From JAGVLN01 sp964515755 (GTDB lineage Bacteria; Pseudomonadota; Alphaproteobacteria; Rickettsiales; JABSSG01): a stretch of 24,156 bases of DNA. The notes under the pieces are model-generated. The model saw nothing but the letters and a program-made list of their open reading frames with translations. It made no database searches and was not told the DNA's origin. Shown piece after piece: positions 1-8,456 of the stretch; within the stretch, counting starts at the first letter, position 1; every line of letters starts with the position of its first letter. The stretch spans positions 1 through 24,156 of the forward strand of contig CAZEVK010000027.1 of the NCBI GenBank assembly GCA_964515755.1. Direction: 5' to 3'. The position numbers and the translations under genes are program-made.

Positions 1-1210
1 AACCATCTTCATTTTGATTATTCTCTAAAATTGCTACAATAGTACGTCCTATAGCAAGTCCTGAGCCATTCATAGTATAGACGTAATGAGTTTCTTTATG
101 CTCGTCACGATATTTTGCTTTCATTCTTCTACCTTGAAATTGGCCAAAAATTGAACAGCTAGAAATTTCGCGATATTTATCCTGACCAGGCAACCAGACT
201 TCAAAATCAAAAGTTTTTTCAGCTGAAAACCCTGTATCGACTGCACATAAAACTATCCTACGATGCGGCAATTCTAAGCGTCTTAAAATCTCTCCAGCAG
301 CATTAATCATATTTTCATACTCAGCATAGTAATTTTCCTTATCGCTAATACATACCAATTCAACTTTACTGAATTGATGCATTCTAATCATACCTCTAGT
401 GTCTTTACCAGCGCTTCCAGCTTCTGATCTAAAACAATTAGAAAATGCTGTAAACCTCATAGGTAATTCAGACTGACTAACAATCTTATCTGCTACCAAA
501 TTAGTGAGCGGAACCTCTGAAGTAGGAATCAAACGATAACCATTAATAGTCTGAAATGAGTCTTCAGCAAATTTTGGCAATTGCCCAACGCCATACATTG
601 CCTGATCTTTAACCAGTACGGGCGGAGAAATTTCTATATAACCATACTCTTGAGTATGAATATCAAGCATAAAATTAGCTAAAGCTCGCTCCATTCTTGC
701 GAGGTCTCCTTTTAAAGTAACAAATCTACTTCCAGATATCAGCGCTGTTTGCTCGAAATCCATCATCCTAAGCTCTTCACCAATTTCAAAATGATGCTTA
801 GGTTGAAAATCAAACTTTTTTGGCTCACCCCATTTACTAACTTCAACTGAATCATTTTCATCTTCACCATCTGGCACATCCGCAGATAAAACATTAGGCA
901 AACATTCTAATATTGAATTTAATTTCTTTTCATGCGCATCAATAACAATTTTAAGCTTCTCAATTTCATTATTGACTAACTCAACTTCTTCTTTTGCCTT
1001 TGTAAACTCACTACCAGACTTGTCTTTAATTAAACCAATAGCTTTAGACTTATCATTACGCTCATGTTGTAATCGCTGTAACCAAGTAATTTCTTTGCGG
1101 CGCGATTCATCAATTTTTAAAAGCTCTTCCGAAAATGGATTAACTTTACGTCTAGATAATGCTTGATCAAAAAGTTCCGGATCATTTCTAATCCAATTAA
1201 TATCATGCAT
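1..1210 (-). CDS. serS: Seryl-tRNA synthetase, C-terminal end missing at window edge
   Basis: This cytoplasmic class II aminoacyl-tRNA synthetase charges tRNA-Ser (and tRNA-Sec where present) with serine. The visible 403 codons begin MHDINWIRNDPELF, the usual SerS opening. A charged helical stretch at about residues 28-105 is the tRNA-binding coiled-coil arm. Class II motif 2 is visible as FRSEAGSAGKDTRGMIRMHQ, and motif 3 as GSGLAIGRTIVAILEN close to the window edge. The family is usually about 425-430 residues, so some 20-25 residues lie beyond position 1. The ATG at 1208-1210 is preceded by AGGTAA at a good ribosome-binding distance. tatC ends only 4 bases upstream, so the two genes are probably co-transcribed. 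No disruption is seen in the visible part. Confidence 0.95.
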   Translation of the reverse strand, partial: MHDINWIRNDPELFDQALSRRKVNPFSEELLKIDESRRKEITWLQRLQHERNDKSKAIGLIKDKSGSEFTKAKEEVELVNNEIEKLKIVIDAHEKKLNSILECLPNVLSADVPDGEDENDSVEVSKWGEPKKFDFQPKHHFEIGEELRMMDFEQTALISGSRFVTLKGDLARMERALANFMLDIHTQEYGYIEISPPVLVKDQAMYGVGQLPKFAEDSFQTINGYRLIPTSEVPLTNLVADKIVSQSELPMRFTAFSNCFRSEAGSAGKDTRGMIRMHQFSKVELVCISDKENYYAEYENMINAAGEILRRLELPHRRIVLCAVDTGFSAEKTFDFEVWLPGQDKYREISSCSIFGQFQGRRMKAKYRDEHKETHYVYTMNGSGLAIGRTIVAILENNQNEDG

Positions 1211-1214
1211 GAAA

Positions 1215-1976
1215 TTACCTGTTTTTCATCATTATTTTACAAACTAAGATCGATAATTCGTATAACAAAATTAGTACAAAAGCAAGACCAATCTGGCTAA
1301 ACGCATCTGGAGGAGTAACTATTGCTGCAACAATAAAAACCATAACAATAACTAATCTTCTTTTTGCTACCAAAGCCTCAACCGAGATCAAACCCATACG
1401 CACTAACAAAGTAATGATAACAGGAAGTTGAAATGCTATTCCAAATACCAAAATCAATTGAATAGCCAAAGATAAATACTCGCTGACACGAGCTTCTAAC
1501 CTAATTGGCATAGAGCCAGAAATCTGAATAGTTTCAAAGCTTAAAAAAAAAGACCAAGCCATTGGAAAAACATAATAGTAAACAAAAATCACTCCTAAAA
1601 TAAATAAAAGAGGTGTGATAAACAAATATGGCACTACCAACATTTTTTCTTTTTTATGTAACCCAGGAGATAAAAACAAATATAGCTGGCATAGAAAAAT
1701 CGGTGTAGAAATTAGTAAGGCACTGTAAAAAGCAAGCTGTAAATATGTAAAAAATGCTTCTGTTAACCCGGTATAAATCAGGTATCTATGCTCGCCCCTT
1801 TGCTGGTACTGACTAGAAAGAGGCTGTAACAAAAACTGATAGATCTCTTCAACGTAATAATAACAAACACTAAACACTAATATAAAAAATAAAAATGACC
1901 ATAATAAAACTTGTTTAAGCGACAGCAAATGCTCATAAAAAGTCATTTTGTTCGATTTTTTCAATTTTTTTATCAT
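1215..1976 (-). CDS. tatC: Twin-arginine translocase subunit TatC
   Basis: TatC is the polytopic inner-membrane receptor of the Tat pathway. It binds twin-arginine signal peptides and works with TatA/TatB to export folded proteins. The 253-residue sequence has the family opening MTFYEHLLSL (residues 11-20, with the conserved glutamate E15), six hydrophobic segments, the first-loop signature FLSPGLHKKEK (101-111, with E110), FGIAFQLPV (178-186), and TPPD (221-224) before the last helix. Length fits the family (about 240-260). The start is uncertain: the first ATG adds a lysine-rich decapeptide ahead of the canonical MTFYEH start at 1946, and neither has a convincing Shine-Dalgarno. No tatA or tatB lies in the window. 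serS follows after 4 bases. Confidence 0.95.
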   Translation of the reverse strand: MIKKLKKSNKMTFYEHLLSLKQVLLWSFLFFILVFSVCYYYVEEIYQFLLQPLSSQYQQRGEHRYLIYTGLTEAFFTYLQLAFYSALLISTPIFLCQLYLFLSPGLHKKEKMLVVPYLFITPLLFILGVIFVYYYVFPMAWSFFLSFETIQISGSMPIRLEARVSEYLSLAIQLILVFGIAFQLPVIITLLVRMGLISVEALVAKRRLVIVMVFIVAAIVTPPDAFSQIGLAFVLILLYELSILVCKIMMKNR

Positions 1977-1981
1977 AATTT

Positions 1982-2011
1982 TTGACTTAAATAGCTTTTC
2001 TTAACTATTAT
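1982..2011 (+). promoter_or_regulatory. Putative sigma-70 promoter for the 96-residue gene
   Basis: TTGACT (1982-1987) and TATTAT (2006-2011) each match the sigma-70 consensus at five of six positions, with an 18-base spacer. The site lies in the divergent gap next to the tatC start and about 75 bases ahead of the ATG at 2086. AT-rich DNA produces chance -10 boxes, but the good -35 box and the placement make this better than average. Confidence 0.45.
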
Positions 2012-2085
2012 TTAACTATATTCACGAATAATAAAAATAACATAAGTTGTTGCAAAAGAATAGTGAATTTAAAAAGGAAGAAATT

Positions 2086-2376
2086 ATGTCACATAATTCA
2101 GAAAGCGGAGGAGGCGAATCTTTACTAGACTCTATTTGGAATCCAGCAAACATGGGATTTAATAATATGTCACAAAGCTTTGAAGCTCTAGCTAATAGCC
2201 CAAATCTCAACATTATCTTCCCTGGAGCAAACAGTTTATTTAGTATGTCCCAAATCTTTACTGGAAAAGCCCCAAACATTTTAGGTATACTTCTTGGAAG
2301 TATGAATGCTACATTACCCGGTATTATACCAACTGGAAAAATAGGAGGCATATTTGGAGGAAAAGGACGAGGCTAA
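2086..2376 (+). CDS. Unrecognised small Gly/Ser/Asn-rich protein (96 aa)
   Basis: I do not recognise this protein. The ATG at 2086 is chosen over the in-frame TTG at 2047 because AAGGAAG (2074-2080) sits at ideal distance and a sigma-70-like promoter lies upstream. It begins MSHNSESGGGESLLDSIWNP. The middle is rich in Asn, Ser, Met and Phe. The last third is hydrophobic and glycine-rich with little charge, ending KIGGIFGGKGRG. There is no cysteine, no classical signal peptide and no clear single transmembrane helix, although the stretch at about residues 60-92 could associate with membranes. It is a lone plus-strand gene between two minus-strand operons, and its stop ends one base from the yajQ stop on the opposite strand. 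A small secreted or membrane-active peptide is possible but is only inference. Confidence 0.6.
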   Translation: MSHNSESGGGESLLDSIWNPANMGFNNMSQSFEALANSPNLNIIFPGANSLFSMSQIFTGKAPNILGILLGSMNATLPGIIPTGKIGGIFGGKGRG

Positions 2377-2377
2377 G

Positions 2378-2863
2378 TTAATCTCTAAAATTTATAAATT
2401 GCAAAGGTAGCTCCAGCTTAATCGTTTTAACAAACGTTATCGCTTCTTGCAGATCATCCCTCTTTTTACCATCAATACGTACTTCCTCACCGCGAATTGA
2501 AGCCTGAACCTTAAATTTTCCTAACTTTATTTCTTTAACAATTTTTTTAGCAGTTTCACTATCAATACCCTGCTTAATCTTTACAACCTGTCTTAAAGTA
2601 TTACCAGAAGCTTTTTGTGGCTTTTCAAAATCTAACACTTTTACATCGAGTTTACGTCTAGTAATGTGAGCTTTTAACATATCATGAATTGCATCAAGCT
2701 TATAATCATCAGCAGCAATAATTGTTATTAAATCATCACTCCGATCTATTGTAGCAACACTACCCTTAAAGTCATAACGCTGCGCTATTTCTTTTTTAAC
2801 AGCCTGAACAGCATTTTCAACTTCTGGTAATTCTATTTTAGATACTATATCAAAACTAGGCAT
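2378..2863 (-). CDS. yajQ: YajQ-family nucleotide (c-di-GMP)-binding protein
   Basis: This is a small two-domain protein of the UPF0234/YajQ family. Some members bind cyclic di-GMP and act as effectors, and the E. coli member binds nucleotides and RNA. The ATG at 2863 is chosen because the product then begins MPSFDIVSKIELPEVENAV, the canonical start, and is 161 residues (E. coli is 163). The longer frame to 2908 would add 15 non-conserved residues inside nrdB. Family stretches are visible: RYDFKGS near residue 30, and VKEIKLGKFKVQASI and EVRIDGKKRDDLQ in the C-terminal half. The start overlaps the nrdB end by 8 bases, so it is translationally coupled as the last gene of nrdA-nrdB-yajQ. Its role in this organism is unknown. 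Confidence 0.92.
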   Translation of the reverse strand: MPSFDIVSKIELPEVENAVQAVKKEIAQRYDFKGSVATIDRSDDLITIIAADDYKLDAIHDMLKAHITRRKLDVKVLDFEKPQKASGNTLRQVVKIKQGIDSETAKKIVKEIKLGKFKVQASIRGEEVRIDGKKRDDLQEAITFVKTIKLELPLQFINFRD

Positions 2864-3839
2864 TGTTATCTTCATCCAATTTATTAAATACCTCATCCCA
2901 TGTACCAATTGTAGCTGCCTTAGAGTACTCTGTTACTCTACTTTCAAAGAAATTAGCATGTTCTACACCATTAAGAATCTCATCTAACCATGTCAACGGA
3001 TTATTATCAGTCAAATAGATCTCTTTTAACCCTAGCTGCATTAAACGCCTATCTGCTATAAAACGAATATACTGTTTAACTTCTCTAGCAGTTAGCCCTT
3101 CTAAATCACCGACTTCAAATGCTAGATCAATAAAAGCATCTTCAAAATGTACAATAGTAGCACAAGCCTCATAAATTTCACTACGTACTTCTTCAGTCCA
3201 TACTTCAGGATATTCTTGAATGAATGTATGGAATAATTTTATTATTGAGTTTGCATGTAAAGATTCATCGCGAACAGACCAAGTAACAATCTGCCCCATA
3301 CCTTTCATTTTATTGAAGCGTGGAAAATTCAATAAAATAGCAAAAGATGCAAATAGCTGTAAACCTTCAGTAAAAGCACCAAACACTGCTAAAGTTATAG
3401 CAATCGCTTCTTTTGTTTCAACACCAAATCTATGCATATAATCATATTTATCTTTCATCTGCTTATATTTTAAGAACGCCTGATACTCGGTTTCAGGCAT
3501 ACCTATCGTATCAAGTAAGTGAGAATAAGCTGCAATATGAACTGTTTCCATATTAGAAAAAGCAGCTAGCATCATTTGTACTTCTGTTGGCTTAAATACC
3601 TGTGAATAATTACGCATATAACAATTATTCACTTCAATATCAGCTTGAGTAAAAAACCGAAATATGTGAGTAAGCAAATGCTTTTCTCCGGGTGTAAGGT
3701 TATTTTTCCAATCTTTTACATCATCAGCCAACGGAACTTCTTCAGGTAACCAATGAATTTGTTGCTGCATTAGCCAAGCGTCATATGCCCATGGATAGAG
3801 AAACGGTTTATAAATTGGTTTTGCATCTAAAAGCCCCAT
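2856..3839 (-). CDS. nrdB: Ribonucleotide reductase class Ia small subunit (R2)
   Basis: NrdB houses the di-iron centre and tyrosyl radical that drive reduction of ribonucleotides to deoxyribonucleotides by NrdA. All expected ligands are visible by spacing against E. coli R2: D67 (in TQADIEV), E98 and H101 (METVH), E158 (FTEGLQ), and E192 and H195 (RDESLH). The radical tyrosine is present as Y105, four residues after H101, so this is a tyrosyl-radical type and not the Tyr-less class Ic of Chlamydia. Y305 in the C-terminal tail may serve radical transfer. Length is 327 residues, shorter than E. coli (376) but common for this subgroup. AAGGAGAA precedes the ATG at a good distance. It lies 33 bases after nrdA and overlaps yajQ. 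Confidence 0.95.
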   Translation of the reverse strand: MGLLDAKPIYKPFLYPWAYDAWLMQQQIHWLPEEVPLADDVKDWKNNLTPGEKHLLTHIFRFFTQADIEVNNCYMRNYSQVFKPTEVQMMLAAFSNMETVHIAAYSHLLDTIGMPETEYQAFLKYKQMKDKYDYMHRFGVETKEAIAITLAVFGAFTEGLQLFASFAILLNFPRFNKMKGMGQIVTWSVRDESLHANSIIKLFHTFIQEYPEVWTEEVRSEIYEACATIVHFEDAFIDLAFEVGDLEGLTAREVKQYIRFIADRRLMQLGLKEIYLTDNNPLTWLDEILNGVEHANFFESRVTEYSKAATIGTWDEVFNKLDEDNNA

Positions 3840-3872
3840 ACTATTCTCCTTATTATTCTAGAATTTACAATA

Positions 3873-5666
3873 TTACTGACAAGACAAACATTCTTCATAA
3901 TTATTATTTTTTTTCACAGTAAGGTCATTTGCTAATTCTTGCCCTACAACTTTGTGTCCAACTTTTTCTGCACGTTGTAAAGATGTTGAACGAACATAAT
4001 ACATTCCTTTAACTCCTTTTTTCCATGCTGCAAAATGTACATCATGTAAATGCTGCTTCGTCACATTCCCAGGCAAGAAAACATTTAAAGATTGACCCTG
4101 ACATATGAATGAAGCTCTGTCTGCAGCTAATTCAATAAGCCATCTTTGATCAATTTCCTGGGCAGTTTTAAATACATCCTTCTCTTCCTGCGTTAAGCAA
4201 TCTAATTGTAGAACAGAACCCTCATGAGTAGCTATAGATGACCACACTTTCTCTGTATTCATACCTTTACTTTCTAATAATTGCACCAAATTTTTATTAC
4301 GCACAATAAAAGAACCAGATAAGGTCTTTTGAGTAAAGCTATTAGCAGCATAAGGCTCAATACCAGGAGAAGAATTATTGGCAATAATTGAAATTGAAGC
4401 TGTAGGAGCTACTGCCATTTTATTACTAAATCTTTCCATAATACCACAATCAGCAGCGTCAGGACATGGACCTTTTTCTTGAGCTAAGCTCACTGACGCT
4501 TCATCTACTTCTTTCTTAATATGCTCAAATATTTTTCTGTTCCAAACCTTAGCCATTACTGACTCAATTGGAGTATTATGTGCTTGTAAGAATGAATGCA
4601 GACCCATCACACCAAGCCCAACACTACGCTCACGCATTGCTGAATATTTAGCTCTGTCCATACTATCAGGCGCATTGTCTATAAAATCCTGCAAGACATT
4701 ATCTAAAAATTGCATTATATCTCTAATAAATAATTTATTTTCACACCAATCATCATAGTATTCGAGATTCAAAGAAGACAAGCAACATACAGCTGTTCGC
4801 TCATTACCTAAATGATCAATACCCGTTGGTAAAGTAATCTCATTACATAAATTAGATGTTTTAACTAATAAATTTAATTTCTTGTGATGTTCTGGTATAT
4901 GTTTATTTACAGTATCTATAAATAATAAATAAGGCTCACCAGTTTCAATACGAGTAGTAAGAATTTTAGACCACAAATCACGAGCTTTTATTGTAGATAT
5001 AACTTTACCATCATGAGGGCTACACAAATCCCAATCTTTGCCTTTTTCAACAGCATGCATAAACGTATCAGGAATCACTACTGCATTATGTATATTTAAT
5101 GCTTTACGGTTAGGGTCACCACCTGTAGGCCTTCTTATATCAATAAATTCATGAATTTCTGGATGAGTGACAGGCATATATAAGGCAGAACTACCACGTC
5201 TTAGACTTCCCTGAGAAATTGCTAAAGTCAAAGAGTCCTGTACACAAATAAATGGTATAACTCCCGAAGTTTTACCATTACCACGTACTTTTTCACCAAT
5301 TGAACGTAAGTTACCCCAATAACTACCAATTCCACCGCCACGAGCTGCCAACCATATATTTTCAGTCCATAGATTCACAATACCCTCTAAACTATCAGAA
5401 GCTTCATTCAAATAACAAGAAATTGGTAATCCTCTATTTGTACCACCATTACTTAAAACTGGAGTAGCAGGCATAAACCATAAGTTACTTATATATTCAT
5501 AAAGACGCTGAGCGTGATCCGTATCATCCGCATAATATGCAGCTACTCGTGCGAATAGATCCTGAAAATTCTCACCATCTAATAAATATCTATCTTTAAG
5601 CACTGCTTTACCAAACTCTGAAAGCTTATCGTTATTTTTCGAATCTATTTTGATTTTAAACTTCAT
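3873..5666 (-). CDS. nrdA: Ribonucleotide reductase class Ia large subunit (R1), no ATP cone
   Basis: NrdA is the catalytic subunit that reduces ribonucleoside diphosphates. The redox and radical residues can be placed: C84 (PISCYLN) and C294 (AVCCLSS) form the active-site disulfide pair, C274 is the thiyl radical site within NLCNEI, with N272 and E276 beside it, and C593/C596 are the C-terminal shuttle cysteines (ECLSCQ). The YY pair of the radical path is in KGMYYVRS. At 597 residues it lacks the roughly 90-residue N-terminal ATP-cone seen in E. coli R1 (761). Overall on/off control by dATP is therefore probably absent, while specificity control may remain. AGGTG lies ahead of the ATG. It is first in nrdA-nrdB-yajQ and has candidate NrdR boxes about 110-150 bases upstream. 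Confidence 0.96.
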   Translation of the reverse strand: MKFKIKIDSKNNDKLSEFGKAVLKDRYLLDGENFQDLFARVAAYYADDTDHAQRLYEYISNLWFMPATPVLSNGGTNRGLPISCYLNEASDSLEGIVNLWTENIWLAARGGGIGSYWGNLRSIGEKVRGNGKTSGVIPFICVQDSLTLAISQGSLRRGSSALYMPVTHPEIHEFIDIRRPTGGDPNRKALNIHNAVVIPDTFMHAVEKGKDWDLCSPHDGKVISTIKARDLWSKILTTRIETGEPYLLFIDTVNKHIPEHHKKLNLLVKTSNLCNEITLPTGIDHLGNERTAVCCLSSLNLEYYDDWCENKLFIRDIMQFLDNVLQDFIDNAPDSMDRAKYSAMRERSVGLGVMGLHSFLQAHNTPIESVMAKVWNRKIFEHIKKEVDEASVSLAQEKGPCPDAADCGIMERFSNKMAVAPTASISIIANNSSPGIEPYAANSFTQKTLSGSFIVRNKNLVQLLESKGMNTEKVWSSIATHEGSVLQLDCLTQEEKDVFKTAQEIDQRWLIELAADRASFICQGQSLNVFLPGNVTKQHLHDVHFAAWKKGVKGMYYVRSTSLQRAEKVGHKVVGQELANDLTVKKNNNYEECLSCQ

Positions 5667-5773
5667 ACAGCACCTATTAATAAATTAACTATTCTTGATA
5701 TCATTGTGGAATATTTTAGACATATATCTATATGATTTACAGTAACATCATACACTTAAAATGTCTATATATT

Positions 5774-5819
5774 TTAGTAGATATAGTGTTTTTTTATTTT
5801 AAAACACTATATCTAGTAG
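5774..5819 (-). promoter_or_regulatory. Candidate NrdR operator: two NrdR-box-like 16-mers in an inverted repeat
   Basis: Between virB4 and nrdA, 5778-5792 and 5801-5815 form a perfect 15-base inverted repeat (TAGATATAGTGTTTT and AAAACACTATATCTA) around an 8-base loop. Each arm carries a near-match to the palindromic NrdR box ACACWATATATWGTGT: 5804-5819 matches 13 of 16 and 5774-5789 matches 12 of 16. The two are offset by 30 bases, about three helical turns, the kind of spacing known for paired NrdR boxes upstream of nrd genes. An alternative is a terminator hairpin for virB4, but neither strand shows a T-run after the stem. No nrdR gene is in the window. Confidence 0.5.
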
Positions 5820-5931
5820 TAATAACAAGAATATTAGAATTTTATTTAATTATATTAAATATAACAATGATTAAAAAAAGAAAAGATATTTTATTTATAA
5901 ATTTTAACATCTCGGTAAATTAAAAATTCTT

Positions 5932-8343
5932 TTAAGAACCTTCATGCTCATAAAGTTTTTTAACCCATAAACTATCGGAACTTCCATATGTTTCAATAAT
6001 ATCGCTCAGTTTTTTCCTAGTTGCACTATCACAGGAAAGTAAGTCTAATTCAAGATTTAAACCTCTTAAATTCATTTCAGAAACAATTGAAACATCAGAT
6101 TGACGAATAATGAATTGTCTTTTAGATAGCTCCAAAGCTTCTAAATACATCGCCTCTTGATCAGTCAATTTAAAGACTCTTTTAACAATATTGTAAGAAG
6201 TATCATCTGGTAGAAATATTTTAGTAGCCATCTTTTCCTGATAAATGCTAGAAATCACTTCACTCCAGCTAACATTTTTACTGCTAAAAGAAGCACTAAC
6301 TATCATAATCGAATTTGCTTTAGTAAAGCTATCTAAGATTGATCCCAAATTTTTCTCAAAGTAAAGATTACTAAATATTCTATTACCCCCAGAAACAGCT
6401 AAAATGGAAGGATTTCCTATATAATGAATTTTAAAAAAATGCAGAAGATAATATAATACAGGAAGATTAAAAGCTATATCAGTATCATAAATTTCTTCCA
6501 TATCGATCGCTAAAATACCTTTAGTGTAAACCAATTCATCTTTATCATTATCAAATATGTGTGCATACTTACCTTTACCGTACCATTTTGATAGCTTTTT
6601 AACGATAGCTTTATTAATAGTTTTATAATTTGATAAACTAAAAAACTCTTCAGCATTGGATAGCTTTCTTTTTTCAACAGGAAGCTCATAAATAATATCA
6701 ATAGCAGCTATTACTGCAGCTGTATATTCCTCTAATTGCTCACGATCTATATATTTGTCCATTAGATAAAGAAACCAACTTTTTAAAAACTCTCTATTAT
6801 CATCATTATCTTCAAGCAATAGGGGATTAAATTTTATACACTCTTTAGATGGCTTTACAGTAAAGTATAAATATTTACCTCCGAGTGCCTTTATAAATAT
6901 TTCTGATTCTCTTCTAGCATCTATATACAAAATATTTGGAGAACATTTCAACGATTCAGAAATTAGAAAATTAAGTAAAGTAGCTTTACCAGAGTCATCA
7001 TGCCCAACTATTATGGTATGACCGTTATCATTAACGTGAAAATTGAAAAAATAAGGAGTTCCTAACGCAGTCTTCAACAATGTAATAGCCTCACCCCACT
7101 TTGAACTTAAAGAACCAATTGGAAAATTATGCAAAGACGATAAACCTGCAACTAATGAAGTAGACATCAAGCTTTTTCTAGTAATATAGGCAAAATTTGC
7201 AGGCAATTGTGACCAAAAACAATGTTCTAAATTCAAATCTTCCCTTACAACAGGTAAACCAATATCTAGTAAAATCTTAGCTGAAGACTTCAATCTACTT
7301 TCTAGGTCTAATAAACTCTCTGCTATTACCATAACTGTTAGCTGACTTTCACAATAATCTACAGGAGATCTTTTAGAGTCATCAAATAATAAATCCAATC
7401 CTAATGTTTTTTTAAATCCTAAATCGCCACTAACATCAAGAACATAATTTTGATACTTAAAATATGGCAATGTATTTTTCTTATCAATAAAGCTAATCAT
7501 CTGAGTAACAACAAATTGCTGCGAAAGTTGCAAAAATTTGTCAAGAACAGCAGCAGAAACATCATGATAAGATTTGATTGACAAAATAGAGCCAAAAAAT
7601 TTATCTCGATCTTTTTTAACCTCTAAAGCATTATTACCAAATGCAACCTTGTACTTAGCAAGGTATTTAGATAAATCAGCCATAGGAACTGGCATATCAT
7701 CTTCTTCTAGATGTATAATTTTACCAAAGAATCTTAAAAGCTCTGAACAATATCCAGATTCCGGATGTAAAATCAATCCTAACTTGATCGCACCGTAATG
7801 AGCTAGCTCTTCTAATAGATTATGAGTTGTACTTTCTAAAATTGCATGAGCTTCTTCAAGATGATCTTCATGTTCTTTATAGAGCTTTCCTGATCTAAAG
7901 TATTTTAATAAATCGATAGAGCTTAATTTTAAAGATATTCCAGAATGAATAACAGTCAAGTATAACTCGTTGATATACTTATCATCCCAGTTATTTTTTT
8001 TAACCCACTGCTCATGCAGTTTTTGAGCAAAAAATGTAGGAAAATTTGGATGAGAATCTAAGCTATGCTTTCGCCTAACTGTGTGAAAGTACAAAGCAAA
8101 ATCAGGTGATTTAACTTGATCTAGCACAGCTTTCCTAACTGTATCACGCAAGCTAAGGCTACTTACTGCAAGAGTCTCGTAAGTAAATCCAACTATTTTT
8201 ATAGTCTGCAGCAATTCACCATTTTTAGTTAAAATAGTATTAGCATCATAATGACAAGCATAAGGAATAAAATTTGGAACAGGTGCTTCTAACCTTAATC
8301 CATCGTCAGCATCATCTTTTTTCTTGAATAAAAAATCAAACAT
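5932..8343 (-). CDS. virB4: VirB4-family type IV secretion protein, degenerate ATPase (RvhB4-II type)
   Basis: VirB4 is the conserved cytoplasmic/inner-membrane ATPase of type IV secretion systems. The length (803) and the general N-terminal CagE/TrbE-like and C-terminal RecA-like layout fit. The nucleotide-binding motifs are eroded. The P-loop reads GHDDSGKAT (447-455), with alanine where Ser/Thr should coordinate magnesium. The Walker B region reads LAVSGGNRIFSNL (648-660) instead of a hydrophobic run ending in Asp-Glu. The later motif with a conserved Gln reads MIVSASFSSKN (680-690). Rickettsiales carry two VirB4 genes, and the second copy is known to be divergent; this one fits that copy. 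It is probably a non-catalytic partner of the active VirB4. It stands alone here, with no other vir gene, as in the scattered rickettsial systems. The ribosome-binding site is weak. Confidence 0.88.
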   Translation of the reverse strand: MFDFLFKKKDDADDGLRLEAPVPNFIPYACHYDANTILTKNGELLQTIKIVGFTYETLAVSSLSLRDTVRKAVLDQVKSPDFALYFHTVRRKHSLDSHPNFPTFFAQKLHEQWVKKNNWDDKYINELYLTVIHSGISLKLSSIDLLKYFRSGKLYKEHEDHLEEAHAILESTTHNLLEELAHYGAIKLGLILHPESGYCSELLRFFGKIIHLEEDDMPVPMADLSKYLAKYKVAFGNNALEVKKDRDKFFGSILSIKSYHDVSAAVLDKFLQLSQQFVVTQMISFIDKKNTLPYFKYQNYVLDVSGDLGFKKTLGLDLLFDDSKRSPVDYCESQLTVMVIAESLLDLESRLKSSAKILLDIGLPVVREDLNLEHCFWSQLPANFAYITRKSLMSTSLVAGLSSLHNFPIGSLSSKWGEAITLLKTALGTPYFFNFHVNDNGHTIIVGHDDSGKATLLNFLISESLKCSPNILYIDARRESEIFIKALGGKYLYFTVKPSKECIKFNPLLLEDNDDNREFLKSWFLYLMDKYIDREQLEEYTAAVIAAIDIIYELPVEKRKLSNAEEFFSLSNYKTINKAIVKKLSKWYGKGKYAHIFDNDKDELVYTKGILAIDMEEIYDTDIAFNLPVLYYLLHFFKIHYIGNPSILAVSGGNRIFSNLYFEKNLGSILDSFTKANSIMIVSASFSSKNVSWSEVISSIYQEKMATKIFLPDDTSYNIVKRVFKLTDQEAMYLEALELSKRQFIIRQSDVSIVSEMNLRGLNLELDLLSCDSATRKKLSDIIETYGSSDSLWVKKLYEHEGS

Positions 8344-8456
8344 CCAAAACCAAAATAAATATTATTTTACTACATATATTATTATATATAATAGTAACGC
8401 TCTTTATTAGATGCCGTAAAGTCTTTTTTAATCAAGTAATTATAATACACTATGAT

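Noticed and set aside
2022..2351. A 109-codon minus-strand frame opposite the small orphan gene
   Set aside because: It is the antisense of 2086-2376. The plus-strand frame has the better Shine-Dalgarno and promoter, so this is treated as a shadow.
5778..5815. Inverted repeat as a rho-independent terminator of virB4
   Set aside because: The stem is perfect, but no T-run follows on either strand and the arms contain NrdR-box-like sequence next to nrdA, so an operator is the better reading.
5732..5923. A 63-codon plus-strand open frame in the virB4-nrdA gap
   Set aside because: It is hydrophobic, composition-driven sequence in very AT-rich DNA, has no ribosome-binding site, and overlaps the inverted repeat with NrdR-like boxes.
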